Below, one piece after another: positions 36,691 through 48,187 of a stretch of 64,000 nucleotides of DNA. Origin of the DNA: Litoditis marina (taxonomy: Eukaryota; Nematoda; Chromadorea; Rhabditida; Rhabditidae); the NCBI GenBank assembly GCA_964036275.1, contig CAXIWQ010000198.1:46098-110097 (forward strand). The letters run 5' to 3'. Under the pieces are notes generated by a model. That model did not search any database. It saw nothing but the letters and a program-made list of their open reading frames with translations, and had not been told where the DNA came from. How positions within the stretch are numbered: the first letter of the stretch is position 1; every line of letters starts with the position of its first letter. A program made the translations under genes and the position numbers.

Positions 36691-39540
36691 GATTATCTAT
36701 TCTGTGGCGCACAGCCACGAAATACGAATTAACGCGGTTATCGACTCTTCGGCTTGCAGTTACAGAAAAAAAACTCATACGGCAATCAAGTCTGTTGCTC
36801 CCAACTACAAAAACCTAATACAACTATCTTTTCTGTGGCGCACAGCCACAAAATACGAATTAACGCGGCTATTGACTCTTTGCCTTGCAGCTACAGAAAA
36901 AAGTTTATACGGCTATCAAGTATGTTGCTCCCAGCTAGAAAAACCTAATACGACTTTATTTTCTGTGGCGCACAGCCACAAAAGACAAATTAACGCGGTT
37001 ATTGACTCTTTGCCTTGCAGCTACAAAAAAAAGTTCATACGGCTATCAAGTACGTTGCTCCCAGCTAGAAAAACCCAATACAACTATCTTTTCTGTGGCA
37101 CACAGCCACAAAAGACGAATTAACGCGGTTATTGACTCTTTGCCTTGCAGCTACAGAAAAAAGTGTATACGGCTATCAAGTCTGTTGCTCCCAACTACAA
37201 AAACCTAATACAACTATCTTTTCTGTGGCACACAGCCACAAAATACGAATTAACGCGGTTATTGACTCTTTGCCTTGCAGCTACAGAAAAAAGTTTATAC
37301 GGCTATCAAGTATGTTGCTCCCAGCTAGAAAAACCTAATACGACTTTATGTTCTGTGGCGCACAGCCACAAAAAACAAATTAACGCGGTTATTGACTCTT
37401 TGCCTTGCAGCTACAAAAAAAAGTTCATACGGCTATCAAGTATGTTGCTCCCAGCTCGAAAAACCCAATACAACTATCTTTTCTGTGGCACACAGCCACA
37501 AATTACGAATTAACGCGGTTATCGACTCTTTGCCTTGCAGCTACAGGAAAAAGTTTATACGGCTATCAAGTCTGTTGCTCCTGGCTACAAAAACCTAATA
37601 CGACTTTATGTTCTGTGGCGCACAGCCACAAAAGACAAATTAACGCGGTTATTGACTCTTTGCCTTGCAGCTACAAAAAAAAGTTCATACGGCTATCAAG
37701 TACGTTGCTCCCAGCTAGAAAAACCCAATACAACTATCTTTTCTGTGGCACACAGCCACAAAAGACGAATTAACGCGGTTATTGACTCTTTGCCTTGCAG
37801 CTACAGAAAAAAGTGTATACGGCTATCAAGTCTGTTGCTCCCAGCTACAAAAACCTAATACGACTTACTATTCTGTGGCGCACAGCCACAAAAGACAAAT
37901 TAACGCGGTTATTGACTCTTTACCGTGCAGCTACAGAAAAAAGTTTATACGGCTATCGAGTATGTTGCTCCCAGCTACAAAAACCTAATACGATTATCTA
38001 TTCTGTGGCGCACAGCCACGAAATACGAATTAACGCGGTTATCGACTCTTCGGCTTGCAGTTACAGAAAAAAAACTCATACGGCAATCAAGTCTGTTGCT
38101 CCCAACTACAAAAACCTAATACAACTATCTTTTCTGTGGCACACAGCCACAAAATACGAATTAACGCGGCTATTGACTCTTTGCCTTGCAGCTACAGAAA
38201 AAAGTTTATACGGCTATCAAGTATGTTGCTCCCAGCTAGAAAAACCTAATACGACTTTATGTTCTGTGGCGCACAGCCACAAAAGACAAATTAACGCGGT
38301 TATTGACTCTTTGCCTTGCAGCTACAAAAAAAAGTTCATACGGCTATCAAGTATGTTGCTCCCAGCTCGAAAAACCCAATACAACTATCTTTTCTGTGGC
38401 ACACAGCCACAAATTACGAATTAACGCGGTTATCGACTCTTTGCCTTGCAGCTACAGGAAAAAGTTTATACGGCTATCAAGTCTGTTGCTCCTGGCTACA
38501 AAAACCTAATACGACTTTATTTTCTGTGGCGCACAGCCACAAAAGACAAATTAACGCGGTTATTGACTCTTTGCCTTGCAGCTACAAAAAAAAGTTCATA
38601 CGGCTATCAAGTACGTTGCTCCCAGCTAGAAAAACCCAATACAACTATCTTTTCTGTGGCACACAGCCACAAAAGACGAATTAACGCGGTTATTGACTCT
38701 TTGCCTTGCAGCTACAGAAAAAAGTGTATACGGCTATCAAGTCTGTTGCTCCCAACTACAAAAACCTAATACAACTATCTTTTCTGTGGCACACAGCCAC
38801 AAAATACGAATTAACGCGGTTATTGACTCTTTGCCTTGCAGCTACAGAAAAAAGTTTATACGGCTATCAAGTATGTTGCTCCCAGCTAGAAAAACCTAAT
38901 ACGACTTTATGTTCTGTGGCGCACAGCCACAAAAGACAAATTAACGCGGTTATTGACTCTTTGCCTTGCAGCTACAAAAAAAAGTTCATACGGCTATCAA
39001 GTATGTTGCTCCCAGCTCGAAAAACCCAATACAACTATCTTTTCTGTGGCACACAGCCACAAATTACGAATTAACGCGGTTATCGACTCTTTGCCTTGCA
39101 GCTACAGGAAAAAGTTTATACGGCTATCAAGTATGTTGCTCCTGGCTACAAAAACCTAATACGACTTTATGTTCTGTGGCGCACAGCCACAAAAGACAAA
39201 TTAACGCGGTTATTGACTCTTTGCCTTGCAGCTACAAAAAAATGTTCATACGGCTATCAAGTACGTTGCTCCCAGCTAGAAAAACCCAATACAACTATCT
39301 TTTCTGTGGCACACAGCCACAAAAGACGAATTAACGCGGTTATTGACTCTTTGCCTTGCAGCTACAGAAAAAAGTGTATACGGCTATCAAGTCTGTTGCT
39401 CCCAGCTACAAAAACCTAATACGACTTACTATTCTGTGGCGCACAGCCACAAAAGACAAATTAACGCGGTTATTGACTCTTTACCGTGCAGCTACAGAAA
39501 AAAGTTTATACGGCTATCGAGTATGTTGCTCCCAGCTACA
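36691..39540 (+). repeat. HOR-E, mixed 650, 911, 1,301 and 1,561-bp repeats
   Basis: Hallmarks are cagctagaaaaacccaatacaac with tatcttttctgtggcacac, cagctcgaaaaaccc, and the gttgctcctggc tail. Offsets between equal monomer runs are 1,301 bp (36,624 and 37,925), 911 bp (37,405 and 38,316), 650 bp (38,316 and 38,966) and 1,561 bp (37,795 and 39,356), that is 10, 7, 5 and 12 monomers. The unit has no single period; it is a local patchwork. Confidence 0.85.
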
Positions 39541-42500
39541 AAAACCTAATACGACAATCTATTTTGTGGCGCACATCCACCAAATACGAATTAACGCGGT
39601 TATTGACTCTTTGCCTTGCACCTACAAAAAACAATCATACGGCTATCAAGTCTGTTGCTCCCAACTACAAAAACCTAATACGACTTTATATTCTGTGGCG
39701 CACAACCAGAAAAGACAAATTAACGCGGTTATTGACTCTTTGCTTTGCAGCTACAGAAAAAAGTTTATACGGCTATCAAGTCTGTTGCTCCCAGCTACAA
39801 AAACCTAATACGATTATCTATTCTGTGACGCACAGCCACGAAATACGAATCAACGCGGTTATCGACTCTTCGGCTTGCAGTTACAGAAAAAAAACTCATA
39901 CGGCAATCAAGTCTGTTGCTCCCAACTACAAAAACCTAATACGACTTTATATTCTGTGGCGCACAGCCACCAAAGACAGATTAACGCGGTTATTGACTCT
40001 TTGCCTTGCAGCTACAGAAAAAAGTTTATACGGCTATCAAGTATGTTGCTCCCAGCTAGAAAAACCCAATACAACTATCTATTCTGTGGCGCACAGCCAT
40101 AAAATACGAAATAACGCGGTTATTGACTCTTTGGCTTGCAGTTACAGAGAAAAGTTTATACGGCTATCAAGTCTGTTGCTCCCAGCTACAAAAACCTAAT
40201 ACGACTCCATATTCTTTGGCGCACAGCCACAAAAGACAAATTAACGCGGTTATTGACTCTTTGCCGTAAAGCTACAGAAAAAAGTTTATACGGCTATCAA
40301 GTATGTTGCTCCCAGCTACAAAGACCTAACACGACTATATATTTTGTGGCGCACAGCCACAAAAGACGACTTAACGCGGTTATTGACTCTTTGCCTTGCA
40401 GCTACAGAAAAAAGTTCATACGGCTATCAAATCTGTTGCTCCCAGCTACAAAAACTTGATACGACAATCTATTTTGTGGCGCACATCCACCAAATACGAA
40501 TTACCGCGGTTATTGACTCTTTGCCTTGCACCTACAAAAAAAAAATCATAAGCCTATCAAGTCTGTTGCTCCCAACTACAAAAACCTAATACGACTTTAT
40601 ATTCTGTGGCGCACAACCACAAAAGACAAATTAACGCGGTTATTGACTCTTTTCCTTGCAGCTACAGAAAAAAGTTTATACGGCTATCAAGTCTGTTGCT
40701 CCCAGCTACAAAAACCTAATACGATTATCTATTCTGTGGCGCACAGCCACGAAATACGAATCAACGCGGTTATCGACTCTTCGGCTTGCAGTTACAGAAA
40801 AAAAAACTCATACGGCAATCAAGTCTGTTGCTCCCAACTACAAAAACCTAATACGACTTTATATTCTGTGGCGCACAGCCACAAAAGACAGATTAACGCG
40901 GTTATTGACTCTTTGCCTTGCAGCTACAGAAAAAAGTTTATACGGCTATCAAGTATGTTGCTCCCAGCTAGAAAAAACCCAATACAACTATCTTTTCTGT
41001 GGCACACAGCCACAAAATACGAACTAACGCGGTTATTGACTATTTGCCTTGCAGCTACAAAAAAAAGTTTATACGGCTATCAAGTCTGTTGCTCCCAGCT
41101 ACAAAAACCTAATACGACTTACTATTCTGTGGCGCACAGCCACAAAAGACAAATTAACGCGGTTATTGACTCTTTACCGTGCAGCTACAGAAAACAGTTT
41201 ATACGGCTATCGAGTATGTTGCTCCCAGCTACAAAAACCTGATACGACAATCTATTCTGTGGCGCACAGCCACAAAATACGAATTAACGCGGTTGTCGAC
41301 TCTTTGCCTTGCAACTACAGAGAACAGTTCATACGGCTATCAAGTCTGTTGCTCCCAGATACAAAAACCTAATACGACTATCTATTATGTGGCGCACAGC
41401 CACAAAATACGAATTAACGCGGTTATCGACTCTTTGGCTTGCAGTTACAGAGAAAAGTTCATACGGCTATCAAATCTGTTGCTCCCAGCTACAAAAACCT
41501 AATACGACAATCTATTCTGTGGCGCACAGCCATAACATACGAAATAACGCGGTTATTGACTCTTTGGCTTGCAGTTACAGAGAAAAGTTTATACGGCTAT
41601 CAAGTCTGTTGCTCCCAGCTACAAAAACCTAATACGACTCCATATTCTGTGGCGCACAGCCACAAAAGACAAATTAACGCGGTTATTGACTCTTTGCCGT
41701 AAAGCTACAAAATAAAAGTTTATACGGCTATCAAGTCTGTTGCTCCCAGATACAAAAACCTAATACGACTATCTATTATGTGGCGCACAGCCACAAAATA
41801 CGAATTAACGCGGTTATCGACTCTTTGGCTTGCAGTTACAGAGAAAAGTTCATACGGCTATCAAATATGTTGCTCCCAGCTACAAAAACCTAATACGACA
41901 ATCTATTCTGTGGCGCACAGCCATAACATACGAAATAACGCGGTTATTGACTCTTTGGCTTGCAGTTACAGAGAAAAGTTTATACGGCTATCAAGTCTGT
42001 TGCTCCCAGCTACAAAAACCTAATACGACTCCATTGTCTGTGGCGCACAGCCACAAAAGACAAATTAACGCGGTTATTGACTCTTTGCCGTAAAGCTACA
42101 AAATAAAAGTTTATACGGCTATCAAGTATGTTGCTCCCAGCTACAAAGACCTAACACGACTATATATTTAGTGGCGCACAGCCACAAAAGACGACTTAAC
42201 GCGGTTATTGACTCTTTGCCTTGCAGCTACAGAAAAAAGTTCATACGGCTATCAAGTCTGTTGCTCCCAGATACAAAAACCTAAGACGACTATATATTCT
42301 GTGGCGCACAGCCACAAAAGACGAATTAACGCGTTATTGACTCTTTGCCTTGCAGCTACAGAGAACAGTTCATACGGCTATCAAATCTGTTGCTCCCAGC
42401 TACAAAAACCTAATACAACAATCTATTTTGTGGCGCACATCCACCAAATACGAATTAACGCGGTTATTGACTTTTTGCCTTGCACCTACAAAAAAAATCA

Positions 42501-43750
42501 TACGGCTATCAAGTCTGTTGCTCCCAACTACAAAAACCTAATACGACTTTATATTCTGTGGCGCACAACCACAAAAGACAAATTAACGCGGTTATTGACT
42601 CTTTGCCTTGCAGCTACAGAAAAAAGTTTATACGGCTATCAAGTCTGTTGCTCCCAGCTACAAAAACCTAATACGATTATCTATTCTGTGGCGCACAGCC
42701 ACGAAATACGAATTAACGCGGTTATCGACTCTTCGGCTTGCAGTTACAGAAAAAAACTCATACGGCAATCAAGTCTGTTGCTCCCAACTACAAAAACCTA
42801 ATACGACTTTATATTCTGTGGCGCACAGCCACAAAAGACAGATTAACGCGGTTATTGACTCTTTGCCTTGCAGCTACAGAAAAAAGTTTATACGGCTATC
42901 AAGTATGTTGCTCCCAGCTAGAAAAACCCAATACAACTATCTTTTCTGTGGCACACAGCCACAAAAGACAAATTAACGCGGTTATTAACTCTTTGCCTTG
43001 CAGCTACAGAGAAAAGTTTATACGGCTATCAAGTCTGTTGCTCCCAGCTACAAAAACCTAATACGACTTACTATTCTGTGGCGCACAGCCACAAAAGACA
43101 AATAACGCGGTTATTGACTCTTTACCGTGCAGCTACAGGAAAAAAGTTTATACGGCTATCGAGTATGTTGCTCCCACCTACAAGAACCTAATACGACAAT
43201 CTATTCTGTGGCGCACAGCCACAAAGTACGAATTAACGCGGTTATCGACTCCTTGCCTTGCAACTACAGAGAACAGTTCATACGGCTATCAAGTCTGTTG
43301 CTCCCAGATACAAAAACCTAATACGACTATCTATTATGTGGCGCACAGCCACAAAATACGAATTAACGCGGTTATCGACTCTTTGGCTTGCAGTTACAGA
43401 GAAAAGTTCATACGGCTATCAAATCTGTTGCTCCCAGCTACAAAAACCTAATACGACAATCTATTCTGTGGCGCACAGCCATATCATACGAAATAACGCG
43501 GTTATTGACTCTTTGGCTTGCAGTTACAGAGAAAAGTTTATACGGCTATCAAGTCTGTTGCTCCCAGCTACAAAAACCTAATACGACTCCATATTCTGTG
43601 GCGCACAGCCACAAAAGACAAATTAACGCGGTTATTGACTCTTTGCCGTAAAGCTACAGAAAAAAGTTTATACGGCTATCAAGTATGTTGCTCCCAGCTA
43701 CAAAGACTCAACACGACTATATATTTCGTGGCGCACAGCCACAAAAGACG
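39541..43750 (+). repeat. HOR-F, about 1,950-bp duplication with 391-bp tandem
   Basis: 40,526-41,640 corresponds to 42,480-43,590 at offsets of 1,949-1,954 bp. A three-monomer tandem of 391 bp lies at about 41,340-42,120. Typical variants are cagccataacatacgaaataacg, ctattatgtggcgc, tgccgtaaagctac, and cttcggcttgcagttac. A one-base shorter gcgttattg (near 42,331) recurs near 43,758 in a related monomer, so that contraction is inherited and not a sequencing slip. Confidence 0.83.
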
Positions 43751-44231
43751 AATTAACGCGTTATTGACTCTTTGCCTTGCAGCTACAGAGAACAGTTCAT
43801 ACGGCTATCAAATCTGTTGCTCCCAGCTACAAAAACCTAATACGACAATCTATTCTGTGGCGCACAGCCACAAAATACAAATTATCGCGGTTATCGACTT
43901 GTTGGCTTGCAGCTACAGAGAAAAGTTCATACGGCTATCAAGTCTGTTGCTCCCAGCTACAAAAACCTAATACGACTATATATTCTGTGGCGCACAGCCA
44001 TAAAAGACGAATTAACGCGGTTATTGACTCTTTGCCTCGCAGTTACAGAGAACATTTCATACGGCTATCAAATCTGTTGCTCCCAGCTACAAAAACCTAA
44101 TACGACTTTATATTCTGTGGCGCACAGCCACAAAAGACAAATTAACGCGGTTATTATCTCTTTGCCTTGCAGCTACAGAAAAAAAGTTTATACGGCTATC
44201 AAGTCTGTTGCTCCCAGCTACAAAAACCTAA
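43751..44231 (+). repeat. HOR-C-like monomers up to the GC-rich MITE
   Basis: The order of variants returns to the HOR-C type (compare 47,068 onward, offset 3,291 bp) and runs to aaaacctaa at 44,231, where the MITE interrupts the 41-bp part. The satellite resumes at 45,049 with taatacgac in phase. Confidence 0.85.
44229..44231. other. TAA target-site duplication, left
   Basis: taa before the element and taa after it (45,049-45,051). The intact satellite has a single taa in aacctaatacgac. A 3-bp TAA/TTA duplication is the known habit of PIF/Harbinger elements. Confidence 0.85.
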
Positions 44232-44270
44232 AGTGCCATACATACTTGGCTGCGGCTGCGGGCGTCTGCG
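44232..44270 (+). repeat. Left TIR of the 817-bp element
   Basis: agtgccatacatacttgg followed by ctgcggctgcgggcgtctg; its inverse is at the right end. Confidence 0.85.
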
Positions 44271-44942
44271 GGCGGCATATGATATAAGTATGGCGCCCCT
44301 GATTATTGATCAAATGTGCGGCTGGCGGCGGCTCTCGGCGTTTTGCCGCGCATTCATACTTCGGCGGGCAAAAGCGGCTGCGGGCGGCTGCGGGCGTCTG
44401 CGGGCGGCGCCGCAGACAGCCGCAAACAGCAGTTGCGGCAATAATGATTCAATTCAATATTGCCGCAGCGGCTCTCTGCGTCTGGATTGACTATTCTCGA
44501 CATATCATCACTAATATTCTAAAAATCATTATTAAAACCATCAAGTTACTTTAGTATAGTTTATTTAACTATATATTTGTATTCTACTCGATGTTCACTG
44601 CACATCATTATCGGTTTTTAACCAGTTTAAAGTAAAAAAAAAGTTTCAGAATGGAAAAAACGTTTAGGATTAGAAAAAAGTTGATTCAGTAAGCGATAAT
44701 CTAATAATGATATTCCATGAATTTTCAACAGACCAGTTGAAGATTAACGCTAATCAAGTGATTTACAAATATTAAGGGATAAACATTATTAGCATTGATG
44801 TGATAAATGACAAATATTCTTAATAAGGGAAGGGGAATCATAATTTCAACAATAAGTCGAACTTTCTATTAGAAATTCAAATGAGGGAAACCGCGCCGCA
44901 GCCAGCCGCAGACGCGCATACATACTTCAATTGGGGTGCGTT

Positions 44943-44980
44943 TGCGGGCGTCTGCGGGCGTTTACGGGCGTCTGCGGGCA
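44943..44980 (+). other. G-quadruplex-type motif
   Basis: Four GGG tracts at 44,946, 44,956, 44,966 and 44,976 with seven-base loops satisfy the usual G3N1-7 pattern. A C-rich counterpart follows at about 45,000-45,030, so a long hairpin is a competing structure. Confidence 0.5.
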
Positions 44981-45009
44981 AATCACTAGTTTACCCGCGC
45001 CGCAGACGC

Positions 45010-45048
45010 CCGCAGCCGCCCGCAGACGCACCAAGTATGTAGGGCACT
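45010..45048 (-). repeat. Right TIR of the 817-bp element
   Basis: cgcagacgcaccaagtatgt followed by agggcact: reverse complement of the left end apart from one base in the first 18 and small differences in the GC repeats. Confidence 0.85.
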
Positions 45049-47747
45049 TAATACGACTTTATATTCTGTGGCGCACAGCCACAAAAGACAAATTAACGCG
45101 GTTATTGACTCTTTGCCGTGCAGCTACAGAAAAAAGTTTATATGGCTATCAAGTATGTTGCTCCCAGCTAGAAAAACCCAATACAACTATCTATTCTGTG
45201 GCACACAGCCACAAAATACGATATAACGCGGTTATCGACTCTTTGCCTTGCAGCTACAGAAAAAAGTTTATACGGCTATCAAGTCTGTTGCTCATGGCTA
45301 CAAAAACCTAATACGACTTTTGATCCTATGGCGCACAGCCACAAAAGACAAATTAACGCGGTTATTACCTCTTTTCCTTGCAGCTACAGAAAAAAGTTCA
45401 TACGGCTATCAAGTCTGTTGCTCCCAGCTACAAAAACCTGATACGACAATCTATTCTGTGGCGCACAGCCACAAAAGACAAATTAACGCGGTTATTACCT
45501 CTTTGCCTTGCAGCTACAGAAAAAAGTTCATACGGCTATCAAGTCTGTTGCTCCCAGCTACAAAAACCTAATACGACTTTATATTCTGTGGCGCACAGCC
45601 ACAAAAGACAAATTAACGCGGTTATTGACTCTTTGCCGTGCAGCTACAGGAAAAAGGTTATACGGCTATCAAATATGTTGCTCCCAGCTACAAAAACCTA
45701 ATACGACTATCTATTCTGTGGTGCACAGCCACAAAATACGAATTAACGCGGTTATCGACTCTTTGCCTTGCAGCTACAGAGAACAGTTCATACGGCTATC
45801 AAATCTGTTGCTCCCAGCTACAAAAACCTAATACGACAATCTATTCTGTGGCGCACAGCCACAAAATACGAATTATCGCGGTTATCGAATTGTTGGCTTG
45901 CAGCTACAGAGAAAAGTTCATACGGCTATCAAGTCTGTTGCTCCCAGCTACAAAAACCTGATACGACAATCTATTCTGTGGCGCACAGCCACAAAAGACA
46001 AATTAACGCGGTTATTACCTCTTTGCCATGCAGCTACAGAAAAAAGTTCATACGGCTATCAAGTCTGTTGCTCCCAGCTACAAAAACCTAATACGACTTT
46101 ATATTCTGTGGCGCACAGCCACAAAAGACAAATTAACGCGGTTATTGACTCTTTGCCGTGCAGCTACAGGAAAAAGGTTATACGGCTATCAAATATGTTG
46201 CTCCCAGCTACAAAAACCTAATACGACAATCTATTCTGTCGCGCACAGCCACAAAATACGAATTATCGCGGTTATCGAGTTGTTGGCTTGCAGCTACAGA
46301 GAAAAGTTCATACGGCTATCAAGTCTGTTGCTCCCAGCTACAAAAACCTGATACGACAATCTATTCTGTGGCGCACAGCCACAAAAGACAAATTAACGCG
46401 GTTATTACCTCTTTGCCTTGCAGCTACAGAAAAAAATTCATACGGCTATCAAGTCTGTTGCTCCCAGCTACGAAAACCTAATACGACTCTATATTCTGTG
46501 GCGCACAGCCACAAAAGACAAATTAACGCGGTTATTGACTCTTTGCCGTGCAGCTACAGGAAAAAGGTTATACGGCTATCAAGTATGTTGCTCCCAGCTA
46601 AAAAAACCTAATACGACTATCTATTCTGTGGCGCACAGCCACAAAATACGAATTAACGCGGTTATCGACTCTTTGCCTTGCAGCTACAGAGAACAGTTCA
46701 TACGGCTATCAAGTCTGTTGCTCCCAGCTACAAAAACCTAATACGACTATATATTCTGTGGCGCACAGCCACAAAAGACGAATTAACGCGGTTATTGACT
46801 CTTTGCCTCGCAGTTACAGAGAATATTTCATACGGCTATCAAATCTGTTGCTCCCAGCTACAAAAACCTAATACGACAATCTATTCTGTGGCGCACAGCC
46901 ACAAAAGACAAATTAACGCGGTTATTGACTCTTTGCCGTGCAGCTACAGGAAAAAGGTTATACGGCTACCAAGTATGTTGCTCCCAGCTACAAAAACCTA
47001 ATACGACTATCTATTCTGTGGCGCACAGCCACAAAATACGAATTGACGCGGTTATCGACTCTTTGCCTTGCAGCTACAGAGAACAGTTCATACGGCTATC
47101 AAATCTGTTGCTCCCAGCTACAAAAACCTAATACGACAATCTATTCTGTGGCGCACAGCCACAAAATACAAATTATCGCGGTTATCGACTTGTTGGCTTG
47201 CAGCTACAGAGAAAAGTTCATACGGCTATCAAGTCTGTTGCTCCCAGCTACAAAAACCTAATACGACTATATATTCTGTGGCGCACAGCCACAAAAGACG
47301 AATTAACGCGGTTATTGACTCTTTGCCTCGCAGTTACAGAGAACATTTCATACGGCTATCAAATCTGTTGCTCCCAGCTACAAAAACCTAATACGACAAT
47401 CTATTCTGTGGCGCACAGCCACAAAGACGAATTAACGCGGTTATTGACATTTTGACTTGCAGCTACAAAAAAAAATCATACGGCTATCAAGTCTGTTGCT
47501 TCCAAGTACAAAAACATAATACGACTTTATATTCTGTGGCGCACAGCCACAAAATACAAATTAACGCGGTTATTGATTCTTTGCCTTGCAGTTACAGAGA
47601 ACATTTCATACGGCTATCAAATCTGTTGCTCCCAGCTACAAAAACCTAATACGACTTTATATTCTGTGGCGCACAGCCACAAAAGACAAATTAACGCGGT
47701 TATTACCTCTTTGCCTTGCAGCTACAGAAAAAAAGTTTATACGGCTA
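45049..47747 (+). repeat. HOR-C, copy before the first 440-bp MITE
   Basis: The anchor monomer with the gttgctcatgg tail lies near 45,248; the same anchor recurs near 48,549, 53,536, 58,200 and 63,259. The stretch runs to cggcta at 47,747, where the 440-bp MITE is inserted. The region 46,450-47,747 is the left part of the 4,987-bp duplicated unit. The sequence 46,195-47,332 is the intact counterpart of the array interrupted by the 5.67-kb insertion. Confidence 0.9.
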
Positions 47748-48187
47748 CTCTGAAGCCTGAACGCTAGTAGATAAGCTAGCTCTGAAAAATAATCTAGTAG
47801 TTTTCCAAGGTCTTACGGTATTCACGCGGCTCTATGGTATATTCCCACGCTTGCGGCATTCGCGTAACCTGTACTAGATACGACACACTGGCGTTTATAG
47901 GGGAGCTGTATTCATAAAACGACAATCCATCAAATCGCGATATTGCCGAACCACAATAGTTGTACAAAATGGCAATAAATGTATAACTATATCAGAAGTA
48001 CTTTTTTTAAGTACTTTATTTTTGGTAAAAGCTTAGCTAAGTTTCTAACATTCAATATGAAATTTAAGAATAACCGTTGCCCGCGTCAATACTTCAGCTA
48101 CCGTAACCCGAAACGCTAGTAGATTCCCTAGTTGATATCAACATTGGGTTTTTTCCTCGCGTATCTACTAGCGTTCAGGCTTCAGAG
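47748..48187. mobile_element. 440-bp MITE with TA duplication, copy 1
   Basis: Perfect 26-base terminal inverted repeats start ctctgaagcctgaacgc and end tagata. TA at 47,746-47,747 and at 48,188-48,189 flanks them, while the empty satellite has one TA (cggctatcaag). A TA duplication is the known habit of Tc1/mariner elements, so mobilisation by such a transposase is plausible. The interior is AT-rich, without a coding frame. It holds a second inward copy of the end motif (aacgctagtagatt near 48,112) and an inverted agtactt/aagtactt pair near 48,000. Confidence 0.9.

Larger units (their letters stand above)
44232..45048. mobile_element. 817-bp GC-ended MITE-like element with TAA duplication
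   Basis: Termini are agtgccatacatacttgg and its near-exact inverse ccaagtatgtagggcact: 18 bases, one mismatch. Both ends continue into GC-rich repeats of the form gcgggcgtctgcgggcg; the middle (about 44,500-44,890) is AT-rich and featureless. Removing 817 bp plus one TAA restores a normal monomer. No long frame or transposase is present. Extra inverted copies of the end motif occur inside each arm (aagtatggcgcc near 44,287; catacatacttcaattgg near 44,919), so each end can fold on itself. The TAA duplication suggests PIF/Harbinger mobilisation; the termini alone do not settle it. Confidence 0.83.

Noticed and set aside
44232..45048. Frames of 80-126 codons in the GC-rich MITE
   Set aside because: They arise from the gcgggcg repeats or run into the satellite; nothing resembles a transposase.
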